A stretch of 6,718 nucleotides of DNA from DAOPZC01 sp035353175 (GCA_035353175.1 DAOPZC010000130.1:1-6718), one strand, 5' to 3'. Shown: positions 1 to 6,718, counted from the first letter of the stretch. Notes: generated by a model from the letters alone, not told the origin. Numbers and translations: made by a program.

Positions 1-312
1 TCGCCGATCGGCGTCTGCTTCCAGGTCCAGAACACATATTACGGCGGTGCGCAGAATGTCGCGCATCCTCAATACGCCTGCCATTTGCCGGTCGGGCAGA
101 AACGCCCCAACGCGTACGGGCTCTACGACATGATCGGTAACATCTGCGAGTGGTGCTCGGGCTGGTTCGACGCCGGCCAGACGCTGCGCCCCGTCCGGGG
201 CGGTGAACTCCACATGTCCGGTGAAGGCCTCGGCGTGGGCTACTGCCGCGGCAAGACCGCAAGCCTCGTGAGCGCGGAATACGGTTTCCGCCTCGCCTGT
301 GGGATTCAGTAA
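1..312 (+). CDS. FGE-sulfatase (SUMF1-like) domain protein, C-terminal part
   Basis: This is the 3' end of a gene that begins before the window. The frame is open from base 1 and ends at TAA 310-312, giving 103 residues. It carries the C-terminal half of the formylglycine-generating-enzyme / SUMF1 fold: VGQKRPNAYGLYDMIGN (about residues 31-47) followed by ICEWCSGW, then VRGGE near residues 65-69, and the closing GFRLA at 95-99. Members of this fold include true formylglycine generators, which oxidise a sulfatase active-site cysteine, and many paralogues with other or unknown roles. The paired catalytic cysteines that true FGEs carry after the RGG motif are not seen: between RGG and GFR there is one cysteine (C82, in GYCRGK), placed more like the structural stretch of paralogues. 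I infer an FGE-like paralogue, not a sulfatase activator. It lies 70 bases before the hydrolase genes on the same strand; whether it shares their transcript is unclear. Confidence 0.85.
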   Translation, partial: SPIGVCFQVQNTYYGGAQNVAHPQYACHLPVGQKRPNAYGLYDMIGNICEWCSGWFDAGQTLRPVRGGELHMSGEGLGVGYCRGKTASLVSAEYGFRLACGIQ

Positions 313-333
313 GGTGTTGGGCCATGTTCGAGT

Positions 334-362
334 GAATGGTCCGTGTCTCTGCGGGCCGTTTT
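334..362 (+). terminator. Possible hairpin / weak intrinsic terminator
   Basis: In the gap between the FGE-like gene and the WbsX/GH99-like gene, bases 334-343 can pair with 352-361 around an 8-base loop (344-351). The stem is 10 base pairs with three G-U wobbles; its core is GGUCCG against CGGGCC. The descending arm runs into GTTTT (358-362), so the U tract is short and partly inside the stem. It could be a weak rho-independent terminator for the upstream gene, an attenuator, or a 5'-leader structure of the downstream mRNA. It ends 8 bases before the GGAG ribosome binding site. In such G+C-rich DNA a hairpin of this size can arise by chance. Confidence 0.3.
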
Positions 363-370
363 CCATTAAG

Positions 371-374
371 GGAG
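371..374 (+). promoter_or_regulatory. Ribosome binding site that sets the start at 383
   Basis: GGAG lies 8 bases before ATG 383. The same reading frame stays open back to an alternative start at 299, but that would overlap the FGE-like gene, has no good ribosome binding site and would place 28 extra residues in front of a clean signal peptide. The start at 383 is therefore preferred. Confidence 0.75.
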
Positions 375-382
375 AAACCGAG

Positions 383-3133
383 ATGAGAGTGCTTGCGATG
401 GCCGTCTGTACGTTGGCGGCGGTTACACTGGACGCGGCGCAACCGCAGTTCAAAAGGGATGTCACGAAATTCTCAACGTTCTCTTTCTCGGGGGCAGGGG
501 CGAATCCGGAGCAAGCCGCGGATCAGCATGCGCATATCTGGCGCGGCGAGGACCTGAATGCGTGGAAGAACGCGAATATGAGCCGGAACGTGCGTGTGGA
601 GGATGGCATGCTGAAGCTCGCTTCGTCGGGATGGGACTCGTTCATCGCCGGGCCGGCGATCGATCTCGACCCGAAGGCGGATCAGGAGGTCGTTTTCACG
701 GCGAAGGTGTCTGTGGGTGGCCGTGGACAGCTCTTCTGGTCGCGGCCGCAGGACCCCGCCCCGCTTGAAAAGTTCGCGCGCGAGTTCGAGTGGATCGCAG
801 ACGGCAGGTTTCATACGTACCGCGTGCGGCCGTATTGGCAGGGTGCCGGTAAGGTCGTGCGGCTCCGGCTGGACTTCCCCGCCGAGGGCGCCACGAACGG
901 TGAGTGGGAGCTCTCTGCGATCGGTATCCGGACCGATCCGGATTACCGCAAGCCGGGGAATGTGGTGGACGCCGACCGGTACGTGGGGGTGACGTTCGAC
1001 TGCACGTGGAGCAATTGCACCACCTGGGCGGATCTCAGGTGGGTCACAGACTCCGCGCCCGGTTTCACGCCGGTTCCACGCCACTTCCGCGTGTTCGGGG
1101 ACGGCAGGAAGCACACGTACTTCATCAATTGTGTGAGCGCCGGCACGTGGAACGGTAACCACATGGAACCGCCGCCGGGATCGTGGAAAGGCCACGTGTC
1201 CGATTTCGGCATCCTCGACTGGCGGACGAAGCGCGAGTTTCCGATCGAAAACCTGAGGTTCGTGGAGGCGGAACCCGATTTGCCGCCCGACCTCGTGGTG
1301 ATCCACACGCGGCAACCGAACCTGTTGGACCGTGCCGGCCGCACCGTGCCGCTTGAATTCTGCGTGCGCAACCTCGGTATGCGGGTCGCGCGGGGGCTCC
1401 GCTGCGACGTGGAGGGACTGCCGGCGGGTGTGAAGGTGCTCGATCCCGGTTCCGCCGCGCAGATGGGGGACGTCGCCGGCGACGAACCGCGCCTCCACCG
1501 TGTGGAGATCGTGGCCGAGAAGCCGATTTCGTTCACCGCGCGACTGAAGCTGTCGGGCCCGGATCTCGCCGAACCGTTGGTGGTCGAGATTCCCGTCAAG
1601 ATCGCGCCCTCGCTCGGTTTTGCGGCAGCAGACTATCCGCCACCGCCGAAACCGCTGACGGGGCCGTACGAAATCGGCGCGTATTATTTTTGCGACTGGG
1701 TCCGTACGGAGCAGTGGGCCAAGCTTTGGGACACCACGCCCGAACGGCGTCCGGCCAACGGCTGGTACGACAACCGGAAGTCGGAGGTGTTGGACTGGCA
1801 GATCAAGTGGTCCGTGGAGAACGGCATCTCGTTTTTTCTTGTGGACTGGTACTGGACAAAGGGTGGCCATGGCGTGGACTACTGGGAGAAGGCGCTTGCG
1901 GGTGCCCGTTATAAGGACAGCATCAAGTGGGCCGTGATGTGGGCCAACCACACGGGGCCGGGTTCGCAGAGTTTCGAGGATCAGGCGAAGGTGACAAAGT
2001 TCTGGATCGACCGCTTCTTCGGCATGGGCAACTACTATTTCATCGATGGCATGCCCGTGGTGTGCATCTGGGCACCGGAACATTTCGACCGCGATGTCGG
2101 CAAGGGCCGTGGCGTCGAGGTACTGGAGCTTTCCAGACGCATGGCGCGCGAGGCGGGATATAAAGGCATCTACTTCATGTGCATGAAGTTCCCGGAGGGC
2201 GACGGCACCGCGAAGCCCGTGCAGCGGTGCAAGGATCTCGGTTTCGACATGACGACCATCTACCACTTCATCGAGGCGGGGCCGGACGGCAAGACGATTC
2301 CGCCCGGCATCCGCGAGTTTTCGGACGTGGCGTCTGCGAGTTACGGCTACTGGACGGCCCGCCACAAGACAGGTATCCTGCCCGAGATGTACAACATCGC
2401 CACCGGGTGGGATGACCGCCCGTGGAACCACGGCCTTGAAGTGCGCGGCAAGAACGTCGAAGACATGCGCCGCATCTGCCGCGACGCGCGCCGGTTCGCG
2501 GACGAGACGGGCACGAGGCGTTTCGTGCTCGCGCCGATCAACGAATGGGGCGAGGGCTCCTACGCCGAGCCGAACTCGGAGTTCGGATTCGGCATGTTCG
2601 AGGCCGTGCGCGACGCGTTTTTTGAAAAACCTGCTGAAGGATGGCCCGTGAACGCGATTGCCGCGGACTACGGTCTGGGGGCGGAACGTTACGAGCTCCC
2701 GCATACCACGTCGGTTGAGACGGCCTCGTTCTGGGATTTCCGCGGCGGCACGGCGTGCGGCTGGCAGAACCAGATGGGAATCGCGTCCTTCCGCGGCACG
2801 CCGGCGGGGCTCGCCCTCGTGTCCACGGATAACGATCCAGCCATCAACATCCGGCTGCAGCTCGCCGCCCGCGACTGGTCCAAGGCCGTGGTGCGCATGC
2901 GGCTGCCTGTGGACGCGCGAGGTCCCGTGCGCCTTTTCTGGGCGGACCGCACGTGCCAGACGCAGACCCCCATCCAGGCGAACGTCCCCGTGAAGACGGA
3001 CGGCCGCCTTCACGAATACGAATTCGACCTCGCCGCCAATCCGCATTGGAGGGGACGCATCAGCCTGCTGCGCTTCGATCCGTGCGAATCGTCCGGCGAT
3101 GTCTTAGTCGAGTCCATCCGGCTGCTGAAATAA
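383..3133 (+). CDS. Exported WbsX/GH99-like glycoside hydrolase-type protein with beta-rich modules
   Basis: Predicted 916-residue exported protein. MRVLAMAVCTLAAVTLDAA looks like a signal peptide, cut near residue 18 or 19. The central region (about 430-750) resembles the WbsX / GH99-like TIM-barrel family: it opens with EIGAYYF, continues with FFLVDWYW, WAVMWANH and YYFIDGMPVVCIW, and ends with INEWGEGSYAEP. In characterised GH99 endo-alpha-mannanases and endomannosidases the two catalytic glutamates sit in an E-W-x-E motif of this kind; here they would be E721 and E724. Flanking regions look like a repeated beta-rich module (about 50-186, 192-298, 780-916), and about 300-420 looks like an Ig/NEW3-type linker domain. 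Some WbsX-domain proteins are annotated as glycosyltransferases, but the signal peptide, accessory modules and neighbouring hydrolases favour an extracytoplasmic glycan hydrolase. Substrate is unknown; alpha-mannan or another mannose-type glycan is a guess. It is 19 bases from the next gene, so probably cotranscribed. Confidence 0.8.
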   Translation: MRVLAMAVCTLAAVTLDAAQPQFKRDVTKFSTFSFSGAGANPEQAADQHAHIWRGEDLNAWKNANMSRNVRVEDGMLKLASSGWDSFIAGPAIDLDPKADQEVVFTAKVSVGGRGQLFWSRPQDPAPLEKFAREFEWIADGRFHTYRVRPYWQGAGKVVRLRLDFPAEGATNGEWELSAIGIRTDPDYRKPGNVVDADRYVGVTFDCTWSNCTTWADLRWVTDSAPGFTPVPRHFRVFGDGRKHTYFINCVSAGTWNGNHMEPPPGSWKGHVSDFGILDWRTKREFPIENLRFVEAEPDLPPDLVVIHTRQPNLLDRAGRTVPLEFCVRNLGMRVARGLRCDVEGLPAGVKVLDPGSAAQMGDVAGDEPRLHRVEIVAEKPISFTARLKLSGPDLAEPLVVEIPVKIAPSLGFAAADYPPPPKPLTGPYEIGAYYFCDWVRTEQWAKLWDTTPERRPANGWYDNRKSEVLDWQIKWSVENGISFFLVDWYWTKGGHGVDYWEKALAGARYKDSIKWAVMWANHTGPGSQSFEDQAKVTKFWIDRFFGMGNYYFIDGMPVVCIWAPEHFDRDVGKGRGVEVLELSRRMAREAGYKGIYFMCMKFPEGDGTAKPVQRCKDLGFDMTTIYHFIEAGPDGKTIPPGIREFSDVASASYGYWTARHKTGILPEMYNIATGWDDRPWNHGLEVRGKNVEDMRRICRDARRFADETGTRRFVLAPINEWGEGSYAEPNSEFGFGMFEAVRDAFFEKPAEGWPVNAIAADYGLGAERYELPHTTSVETASFWDFRGGTACGWQNQMGIASFRGTPAGLALVSTDNDPAINIRLQLAARDWSKAVVRMRLPVDARGPVRLFWADRTCQTQTPIQANVPVKTDGRLHEYEFDLAANPHWRGRISLLRFDPCESSGDVLVESIRLLK
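530..940 (+). repeat. Beta-rich module, copy 1 (protein residues about 50-186)
   Basis: This is protein-level repeat copy 1 in the WbsX/GH99-like protein. It has the pattern EVVFTAKVSVGGRGQLFW, then DGRFHTYRV (G141), then YWQGAGKVVRLRLDFP and a closing LSAIGI. The hydrophobic alternation suggests a beta-sandwich, probably carbohydrate-binding or structural. Boundaries are approximate and no named family is assigned. Confidence 0.5.
956..1276 (+). repeat. Beta-rich module, copy 2 (protein residues about 192-298)
   Basis: Copy 2 is the most divergent. It has YVGVTFDCTW, then ADLRWVTDS in place of the LFW strand, DGRKHTYFI (G241, exactly 100 residues after the same glycine of copy 1), then SWKGHVSDFGI and NLRFVEAEPD. 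It carries an insertion containing WNGNHMEPPPG between the HTY motif and the W-x-G motif. Confidence 0.4.
2720..3130 (+). repeat. Beta-rich module, copy 3 (protein residues about 780-916)
   Basis: Copy 3 closes the protein after the catalytic domain. It has AVVRMRLPVDARGPVRLFWADR, then DGRLHEYEFDL (G874), then HWRGRISLLRFDP and a last strand VLVESIRLLK. It matches copy 1 strand for strand (LFW, DGR-x-H-x-Y, W-x-G, LR-x-D), which suggests duplication of one module to both sides of the catalytic domain. Confidence 0.5.
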
Positions 3134-3140
3134 AGAGAAG

Positions 3141-3146
3141 AAGGAG
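3141..3146 (+). promoter_or_regulatory. Ribosome binding site of the GH127-type gene
   Basis: AAGGAG lies 6 bases before ATG 3153 in the 19-base gap after the previous stop. Its strength and spacing fix the start and show Shine-Dalgarno use, which is evidence against a Bacteroidota host. Confidence 0.8.
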
Positions 3147-3152
3147 AATACG

Positions 3153-5117
3153 ATGTTTTCGAAGATCGAGTTTGTTTCCGTAATCGCCTTCGCGATTGCG
3201 GCTTGCGGAACGGCGTTCGCGGGAAATGACGCGTTCATCCCCGCGGCTCCCGGCGACGTGCGGCTGCAGGGCCGCGCCGGCGAAAGCGCGGATGCGTGTA
3301 TCCGGGCACGCGCCTATTCGGAATGGGCGCGCGGCGCGATGTACGAGGAATGCGTCAATTCCTTCCGCACGCATTGGGACGATTCCGACGGGCATACCGG
3401 CTGGCAGAACGAATATTGGGGCAAGACGATGCTCTGTTTCGCGGGGGCCGCGGCCTATACGCAGGACTCAGCCCTCAAGAAATGGGTTATGGAGAAGACC
3501 GATGCGTTTCTGAAGGAGTTCCAGAAACCGAACGGCTATCTCAGCACCTACCAGAACGAAGACCTCTTGCGGCGGAATTCGACGAATCCGGACGCGAAGC
3601 AACACTGGTGCTTCAACATCTGGGGGCGCAAGTACACGCTTTGGGCGTTGGTGGACATTTACAAGGCGACGGGCGACAAGGCCGCGTTGGAAGGGGCCGT
3701 GAAGATGGCGGACCATCTGGTTGCGCAGCTGAAACGCCTCGGACTCACGCTTGACAAGACCGGCGCATGGAACGGCATTTCCTCCATGAGTATCCTCCGA
3801 CCCGTGCTGGAGCTCTACCGCATGACCGGCAAGCCCGAATACCTGGCGCTCGCCAAAGACATCGTCCGCGCGATGGATGCGGAGCCATCCAATCCGGGCA
3901 CGCTCATTCGCGACGCGTTCCGCAAGGAGAAGATCTCCACCTGGTATCCGGAGCCGGCATTCTGGGCGAAGGCGTACGAAATCCAGAGCTGTCTCGAAGG
4001 CCTTGTGGACTATTACCGCCTCACGGGCGAAAAGCGCGTCCTCGACGCCGTTCTCGCGTTCCACACGCACCTCATCGACGAGGAACTCAATCCGATGCGT
4101 TCCGCCGGCTACTTCGATCATTTCCTCGACGGACGCCACCACGTGAACGGCATGACGGAGCTCTGCGACGTGACGCACTGGATCCGTCTCAACCGCGAGT
4201 TGCTGTTGCTCACGGGCGACGCGAAGTACGCGGATCTGATCGAAGAGGCGTTCTACAACGCGTTTCTCGCGGGCGTCTGGCGCGACGGGCGCTGGGGCGC
4301 GCACATCATCCGTTCGCACGGCACGCGCCACCTTTCCGCGCCGCCGCAGACGGGCATGTTCGAGCACCAGTGCTGCCCCGACAACATGATGCGCACCTAC
4401 TTTGATTTCGCCGGCAGCTTGGGCGGCGTCTCCGCGGATGGCGCGCTTTCCGTCGCGCTCTATTCGGACGCGACGGCGTCTTTCCCCGGTGTGAAGCTCG
4501 CCGTCTCCGGCGGTTACCCCTACGCCGACACGCCCGTCGTCGTCTCCGTCGTGCGCGAAAAACCGGGCAAGGTGCGCTTCCGCGTGCCGCGCTGGTCGAA
4601 GGCGTTCAGACTGGACGGCAAGTCCGTCACGGCGGAGAACGGCTGGTACGCGGTCGACGCGCCCGCAGGTGCGAGCGCGTGGTCGCTCGCGTTCGACATG
4701 TCCGCCCGCACGGAGGACATTCCCGCCGGGAGCGAGAAGATCCCGCCTTCGCCGCAGATGCACGGTCTCGATATCATGCAGTACACGGTTCATTTCATGG
4801 AGTGGTACACGCCGGACATGGCGAACCTCAGCCGCCACGACCCCGCGATGCTCGTCTTCCGCGGTCCGCTCGTCCTCGCGAAGGGCCGTCTCGCGGGCAC
4901 TTCGCGCGACGAGACGCTGAACGCCTCATCGCTCCGCGGCTACGGTTGGAAGGCGTCGCTCGCTCCCGCCCCCGTCACGCCCGCGAACGCCGGCGTGACG
5001 CAGGCGTGGGCGCTCACGCTTTCCCGTGGACCCGAGTCGAAGACGATTCCCGTCGCCGACTTCGCGTCCGTCTCCAACGTGGACGATCCGTCCAACTGGT
5101 TCTCGCTCTGGTTCTAA
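3153..5117 (+). CDS. Exported DUF1680 / GH127-type glycoside hydrolase (beta-L-arabinofuranosidase family)
   Basis: A 654-residue protein of usual length for the DUF1680 / GH127 family, whose characterised members release beta-L-arabinofuranose, with related specificities elsewhere in the family. The N-terminus (MFSKIEFVSVIAFAIAACGTAFA) is an export signal, cut after A23, or possibly a lipoprotein signal with C18 (IAAC). Residues about 45-430 form the expected alpha/alpha barrel (HWCFNIWGRKYTLWALVDIY, LNRELLLLTGDAKYADLIEEAFYNAFLAG); about 430-654 are the C-terminal beta domains (RVPRWS, FRGPLVLAKG, terminal FSLWF). In Bifidobacterium HypBA1 the Zn ligands are E338, C340, C417 and C418, with C417 the nucleophile. 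The same pattern is here: TELC gives E336 and C338, HQCC gives C407 and C408. The general-acid glutamate 16 residues before E338 in HypBA1 is not obvious; D322 and D326 are nearby. Activity through the cysteine nucleophile is likely; the exact sugar is uncertain. Sits between two other hydrolase genes in a probable operon. Confidence 0.9.
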   Translation: MFSKIEFVSVIAFAIAACGTAFAGNDAFIPAAPGDVRLQGRAGESADACIRARAYSEWARGAMYEECVNSFRTHWDDSDGHTGWQNEYWGKTMLCFAGAAAYTQDSALKKWVMEKTDAFLKEFQKPNGYLSTYQNEDLLRRNSTNPDAKQHWCFNIWGRKYTLWALVDIYKATGDKAALEGAVKMADHLVAQLKRLGLTLDKTGAWNGISSMSILRPVLELYRMTGKPEYLALAKDIVRAMDAEPSNPGTLIRDAFRKEKISTWYPEPAFWAKAYEIQSCLEGLVDYYRLTGEKRVLDAVLAFHTHLIDEELNPMRSAGYFDHFLDGRHHVNGMTELCDVTHWIRLNRELLLLTGDAKYADLIEEAFYNAFLAGVWRDGRWGAHIIRSHGTRHLSAPPQTGMFEHQCCPDNMMRTYFDFAGSLGGVSADGALSVALYSDATASFPGVKLAVSGGYPYADTPVVVSVVREKPGKVRFRVPRWSKAFRLDGKSVTAENGWYAVDAPAGASAWSLAFDMSARTEDIPAGSEKIPPSPQMHGLDIMQYTVHFMEWYTPDMANLSRHDPAMLVFRGPLVLAKGRLAGTSRDETLNASSLRGYGWKASLAPAPVTPANAGVTQAWALTLSRGPESKTIPVADFASVSNVDDPSNWFSLWF

Positions 5118-5126
5118 GGGAATAGG
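5116..5126 (+). promoter_or_regulatory. Ribosome binding region and start choice for the GH92 gene
   Basis: Two in-frame ATGs compete. AAGGG (5116-5120), which overlaps the stop of the GH127-type gene, lies 6 bases before ATG 5127. AGGA (5124-5127) lies 8 bases before ATG 5136. Both give a workable signal peptide, differing by three residues. I chose 5127 as the longer form; the overlap of signal and stop suggests translational coupling. Confidence 0.5.
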
Positions 5127-6718
5127 ATGAAAACGATGAGGTTCGGTTTATGCGCGGCGACGTTCGCTGCGGTGACGGCGTTCGGCGAGACGGATCCGGC
5201 GCGGTTCGTCAATCCGTATATCGGGTGTTCCTACAACGGCCACTGCTTCGCGGCGGCGGCGTATCCGCTCGGCCTCGTTCAGGCGGGCCCCGACACCGGC
5301 TTTGAGTGGTGGAACTACTGTAGCGGTTACCGCTACGCCGACACGAGAATACTCGGCTTCTCGCAGACGCACCTGAGCGGTACCGGCTGCGGCGATCTCG
5401 GCGATGTTCTCGTGATGCCGTTTACGGGCGGCGTCGACCTTTCGCGCACGAACTTCGCCAGCGTCTACCGCAAGCAGACCCAGACCGCCGAACCCGGCTA
5501 CTACGCCGTCACGCTCGACGACAACCACGCCAAGGTGGAAATCGCCGCGGCGAAACACTCGGCGATCTACCGGATCGCCTATCAGGGCGGCGATGCGCCG
5601 CGGCTTTTCGTCGATCTTCAGCACGGCATCCTCAACTGGACCGTGAAGAATCCCGCGCAGCGCGTCATCAGCTGCGAACTCCGCCGCGAGGGGGACGATG
5701 CGATCGTCGGGACAGTGCGCACTCGGATGTGGGTCGAGCGCACGTATCACTTCGCGCTCACGTTCGATCGCGCGATCCGCGAGTGGACGGATCTGCCCGC
5801 GCGCGATCCGCGCGAAAAAGGGCGGCGCTTCGTCTTGGGTTTCGATTTGCCCGCGGGCGGCACGCTTATGGCCAAATTCGCGATTTCCGCCAAGTCCGAA
5901 GCGGGCGCGCTGAAGAATCTCGGGGCGGAAATCCCCGCCTGGGATTTCTCTGCGGTCCGTTCGGGAACCCGCTCCGCCTGGAACGACGTGTTTTCCCGGA
6001 TGACACCGGAAGGCGACGCGAAGGCGAAGACGACGTTCTACACCTCGCTTTACCATCTCTTCATCCAGCCGAACGACCTCGCGGATGTCGGCGAAGCGCC
6101 GCGGTATTCCACGTTCTCCTGCTGGGACACGTTCCGCGCGGCGCATCCGCTCTACACGATCATCGCGCCCGAGAAGGTGGACGGCTTCGTCAATTCGATG
6201 CTTCTCGACTGGGAAGAACACGGTTTCCTGCCGGTCTGGACGCTGTGGGGCGTCGACAACCAGTGCATGATCGGCACGCATTCCGTTCCCGTCGTGGTGG
6301 ACGCCTACCTGAAGGGGTTCCGCGGTTTCGACGCGAAGAAGGCCTACGCCGCGGTCCGGGATTCGCTCCGCAACACGCACGACCGCCGCGGTTTCGAGCA
6401 CTGGGACATGCTCGACAAATACGGCTATTATCCGTTTGATCTCATTCGTACGGAAAGCGTTTCGCGTACGCTTGAGCACGCCTACGACGACTGGTGCGCC
6501 GCGCGTTTCGCCGAGGCGCTGGGCGAAAAGGCCGACATGAAATTCTTCGACGACCGTTCCCATAACTGGACGAACGTCTTCGACACCACGCTCTGTCTCG
6601 CGCGCGGGCGCGACTCGAACGGCAAGTGGCGTGAACCGTTCAATCCCTTCAAACTCAACGTCGGCGACCGCGGTTTCGGCGCGAAGGACTTCACGGAGGG
6701 CAATTCCTGGCAGTATTC
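5127..6718 (+). CDS. Exported GH92 family glycosidase (alpha-mannosidase family), 5' part
   Basis: The frame is open from ATG 5127 to the window end (530 codons); family members are usually 700-770 residues, so roughly 200 are missing. MKTMRFGLCAATFAAVTAFG is a signal peptide, cut near residue 20. The N-terminal beta-sandwich carries the GH92 hallmarks: VNPYIG, GHCFAAAAYPLGLVQAGPDTG, YCSGYRYAD, ILGFSQTHLSGTGCGDLGDV. The helical domain carries FSCWDTFRAAHPLY, IGTHSVPVVVDAYLKGF, and ESVSRTLEHAYDDWCAA. GH92 enzymes are calcium-dependent, inverting exo-alpha-mannosidases. The TEGNSWQY motif at the very end (E524) probably holds the general acid, equivalent to E533 of BT3990. The downstream residues that set linkage specificity and the catalytic base lie outside the window, so linkage cannot be called. 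Glycine-proline of the usual FPGA motif is replaced (FAAAA). Follows the GH127-type gene by 9 bases, implying one transcript. Confidence 0.93.
   Translation, partial: MKTMRFGLCAATFAAVTAFGETDPARFVNPYIGCSYNGHCFAAAAYPLGLVQAGPDTGFEWWNYCSGYRYADTRILGFSQTHLSGTGCGDLGDVLVMPFTGGVDLSRTNFASVYRKQTQTAEPGYYAVTLDDNHAKVEIAAAKHSAIYRIAYQGGDAPRLFVDLQHGILNWTVKNPAQRVISCELRREGDDAIVGTVRTRMWVERTYHFALTFDRAIREWTDLPARDPREKGRRFVLGFDLPAGGTLMAKFAISAKSEAGALKNLGAEIPAWDFSAVRSGTRSAWNDVFSRMTPEGDAKAKTTFYTSLYHLFIQPNDLADVGEAPRYSTFSCWDTFRAAHPLYTIIAPEKVDGFVNSMLLDWEEHGFLPVWTLWGVDNQCMIGTHSVPVVVDAYLKGFRGFDAKKAYAAVRDSLRNTHDRRGFEHWDMLDKYGYYPFDLIRTESVSRTLEHAYDDWCAARFAEALGEKADMKFFDDRSHNWTNVFDTTLCLARGRDSNGKWREPFNPFKLNVGDRGFGAKDFTEGNSWQY

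Noticed and set aside
299..382. Upstream extension of the WbsX/GH99-like protein from a start at 299
   Set aside because: It would overlap the end of the FGE-like gene, has no good ribosome binding site, and would bury the signal peptide behind 28 residues.
313..382. Promoter for the hydrolase operon
   Set aside because: I saw no convincing pair of -35 and -10 boxes in this 70-base gap, so none is annotated.
473..3046. 857-codon open frame on the minus strand
   Set aside because: It lies wholly opposite the WbsX/GH99-like gene. Its product is rich in Arg, His and Val with no recognisable domain. High G+C with strong third-position bias on the coding strand removes stops from the antisense frame.
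3468..4838. 456-codon open frame on the minus strand
   Set aside because: Antisense shadow of the GH127-type gene with an Arg/His/Val-rich product, no domain and no ribosome binding context; the sense frame has clear family motifs.
5148..6563. 471-codon open frame on the minus strand
   Set aside because: Antisense shadow of the GH92 gene. The sense frame carries continuous GH92 motifs; the antisense product is Arg-rich and featureless.

Overview
The window is a G+C-rich, densely coded stretch with all genes on the + strand. It reads as part of a secreted carbohydrate-degradation locus. Three large glycoside-hydrolase-type genes follow one another with gaps of only 19 and 9 bases, each with an N-terminal export signal. 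Upstream lies the 3' end of a gene for a protein with a formylglycine-generating-enzyme-like (FGE-sulfatase / SUMF1) domain.

Organism (inference): high G+C, purine-rich Shine-Dalgarno sequences before the genes, and FGE-like, DUF1680, GH92 and WbsX/GH99-like proteins together best fit the PVC superphylum (Kiritimatiellota, Lentisphaerota or Verrucomicrobiota). Bacteroidota also carry GH92 and GH127 genes, but usually have lower G+C and seldom use Shine-Dalgarno sequences; no SusC/SusD pair is visible here. Without a database search this stays a guess at phylum level.

Layout: 1-312, C-terminal 103 residues of the FGE-like protein. 313-382, a 70-base gap with a G+C-rich hairpin (about 334-361) just before a ribosome binding site. 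383-3133, a 916-residue exported protein with a WbsX/GH99-like catalytic domain flanked by what look like three divergent copies of one beta-rich module. 3153-5117, a 654-residue exported DUF1680 / GH127-type enzyme with its Glu-Cys-Cys-Cys metal site intact. 5127 to the window end, the first 530 codons of an exported GH92 family protein (alpha-mannosidase family), cut by the window edge.

How they may work together (inference): GH92 enzymes remove alpha-mannose, GH127 enzymes remove beta-L-arabinofuranose or related sugars, and GH99 and its relatives act on mannose-type glycans, often in endo fashion. A co-transcribed trio would fit stepwise breakdown of a complex mannose-containing, possibly arabinose-decorated glycan outside the cytoplasm. 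The substrate cannot be read from the sequence. I found no tRNA, rRNA, CRISPR array, insertion sequence or phage signature.
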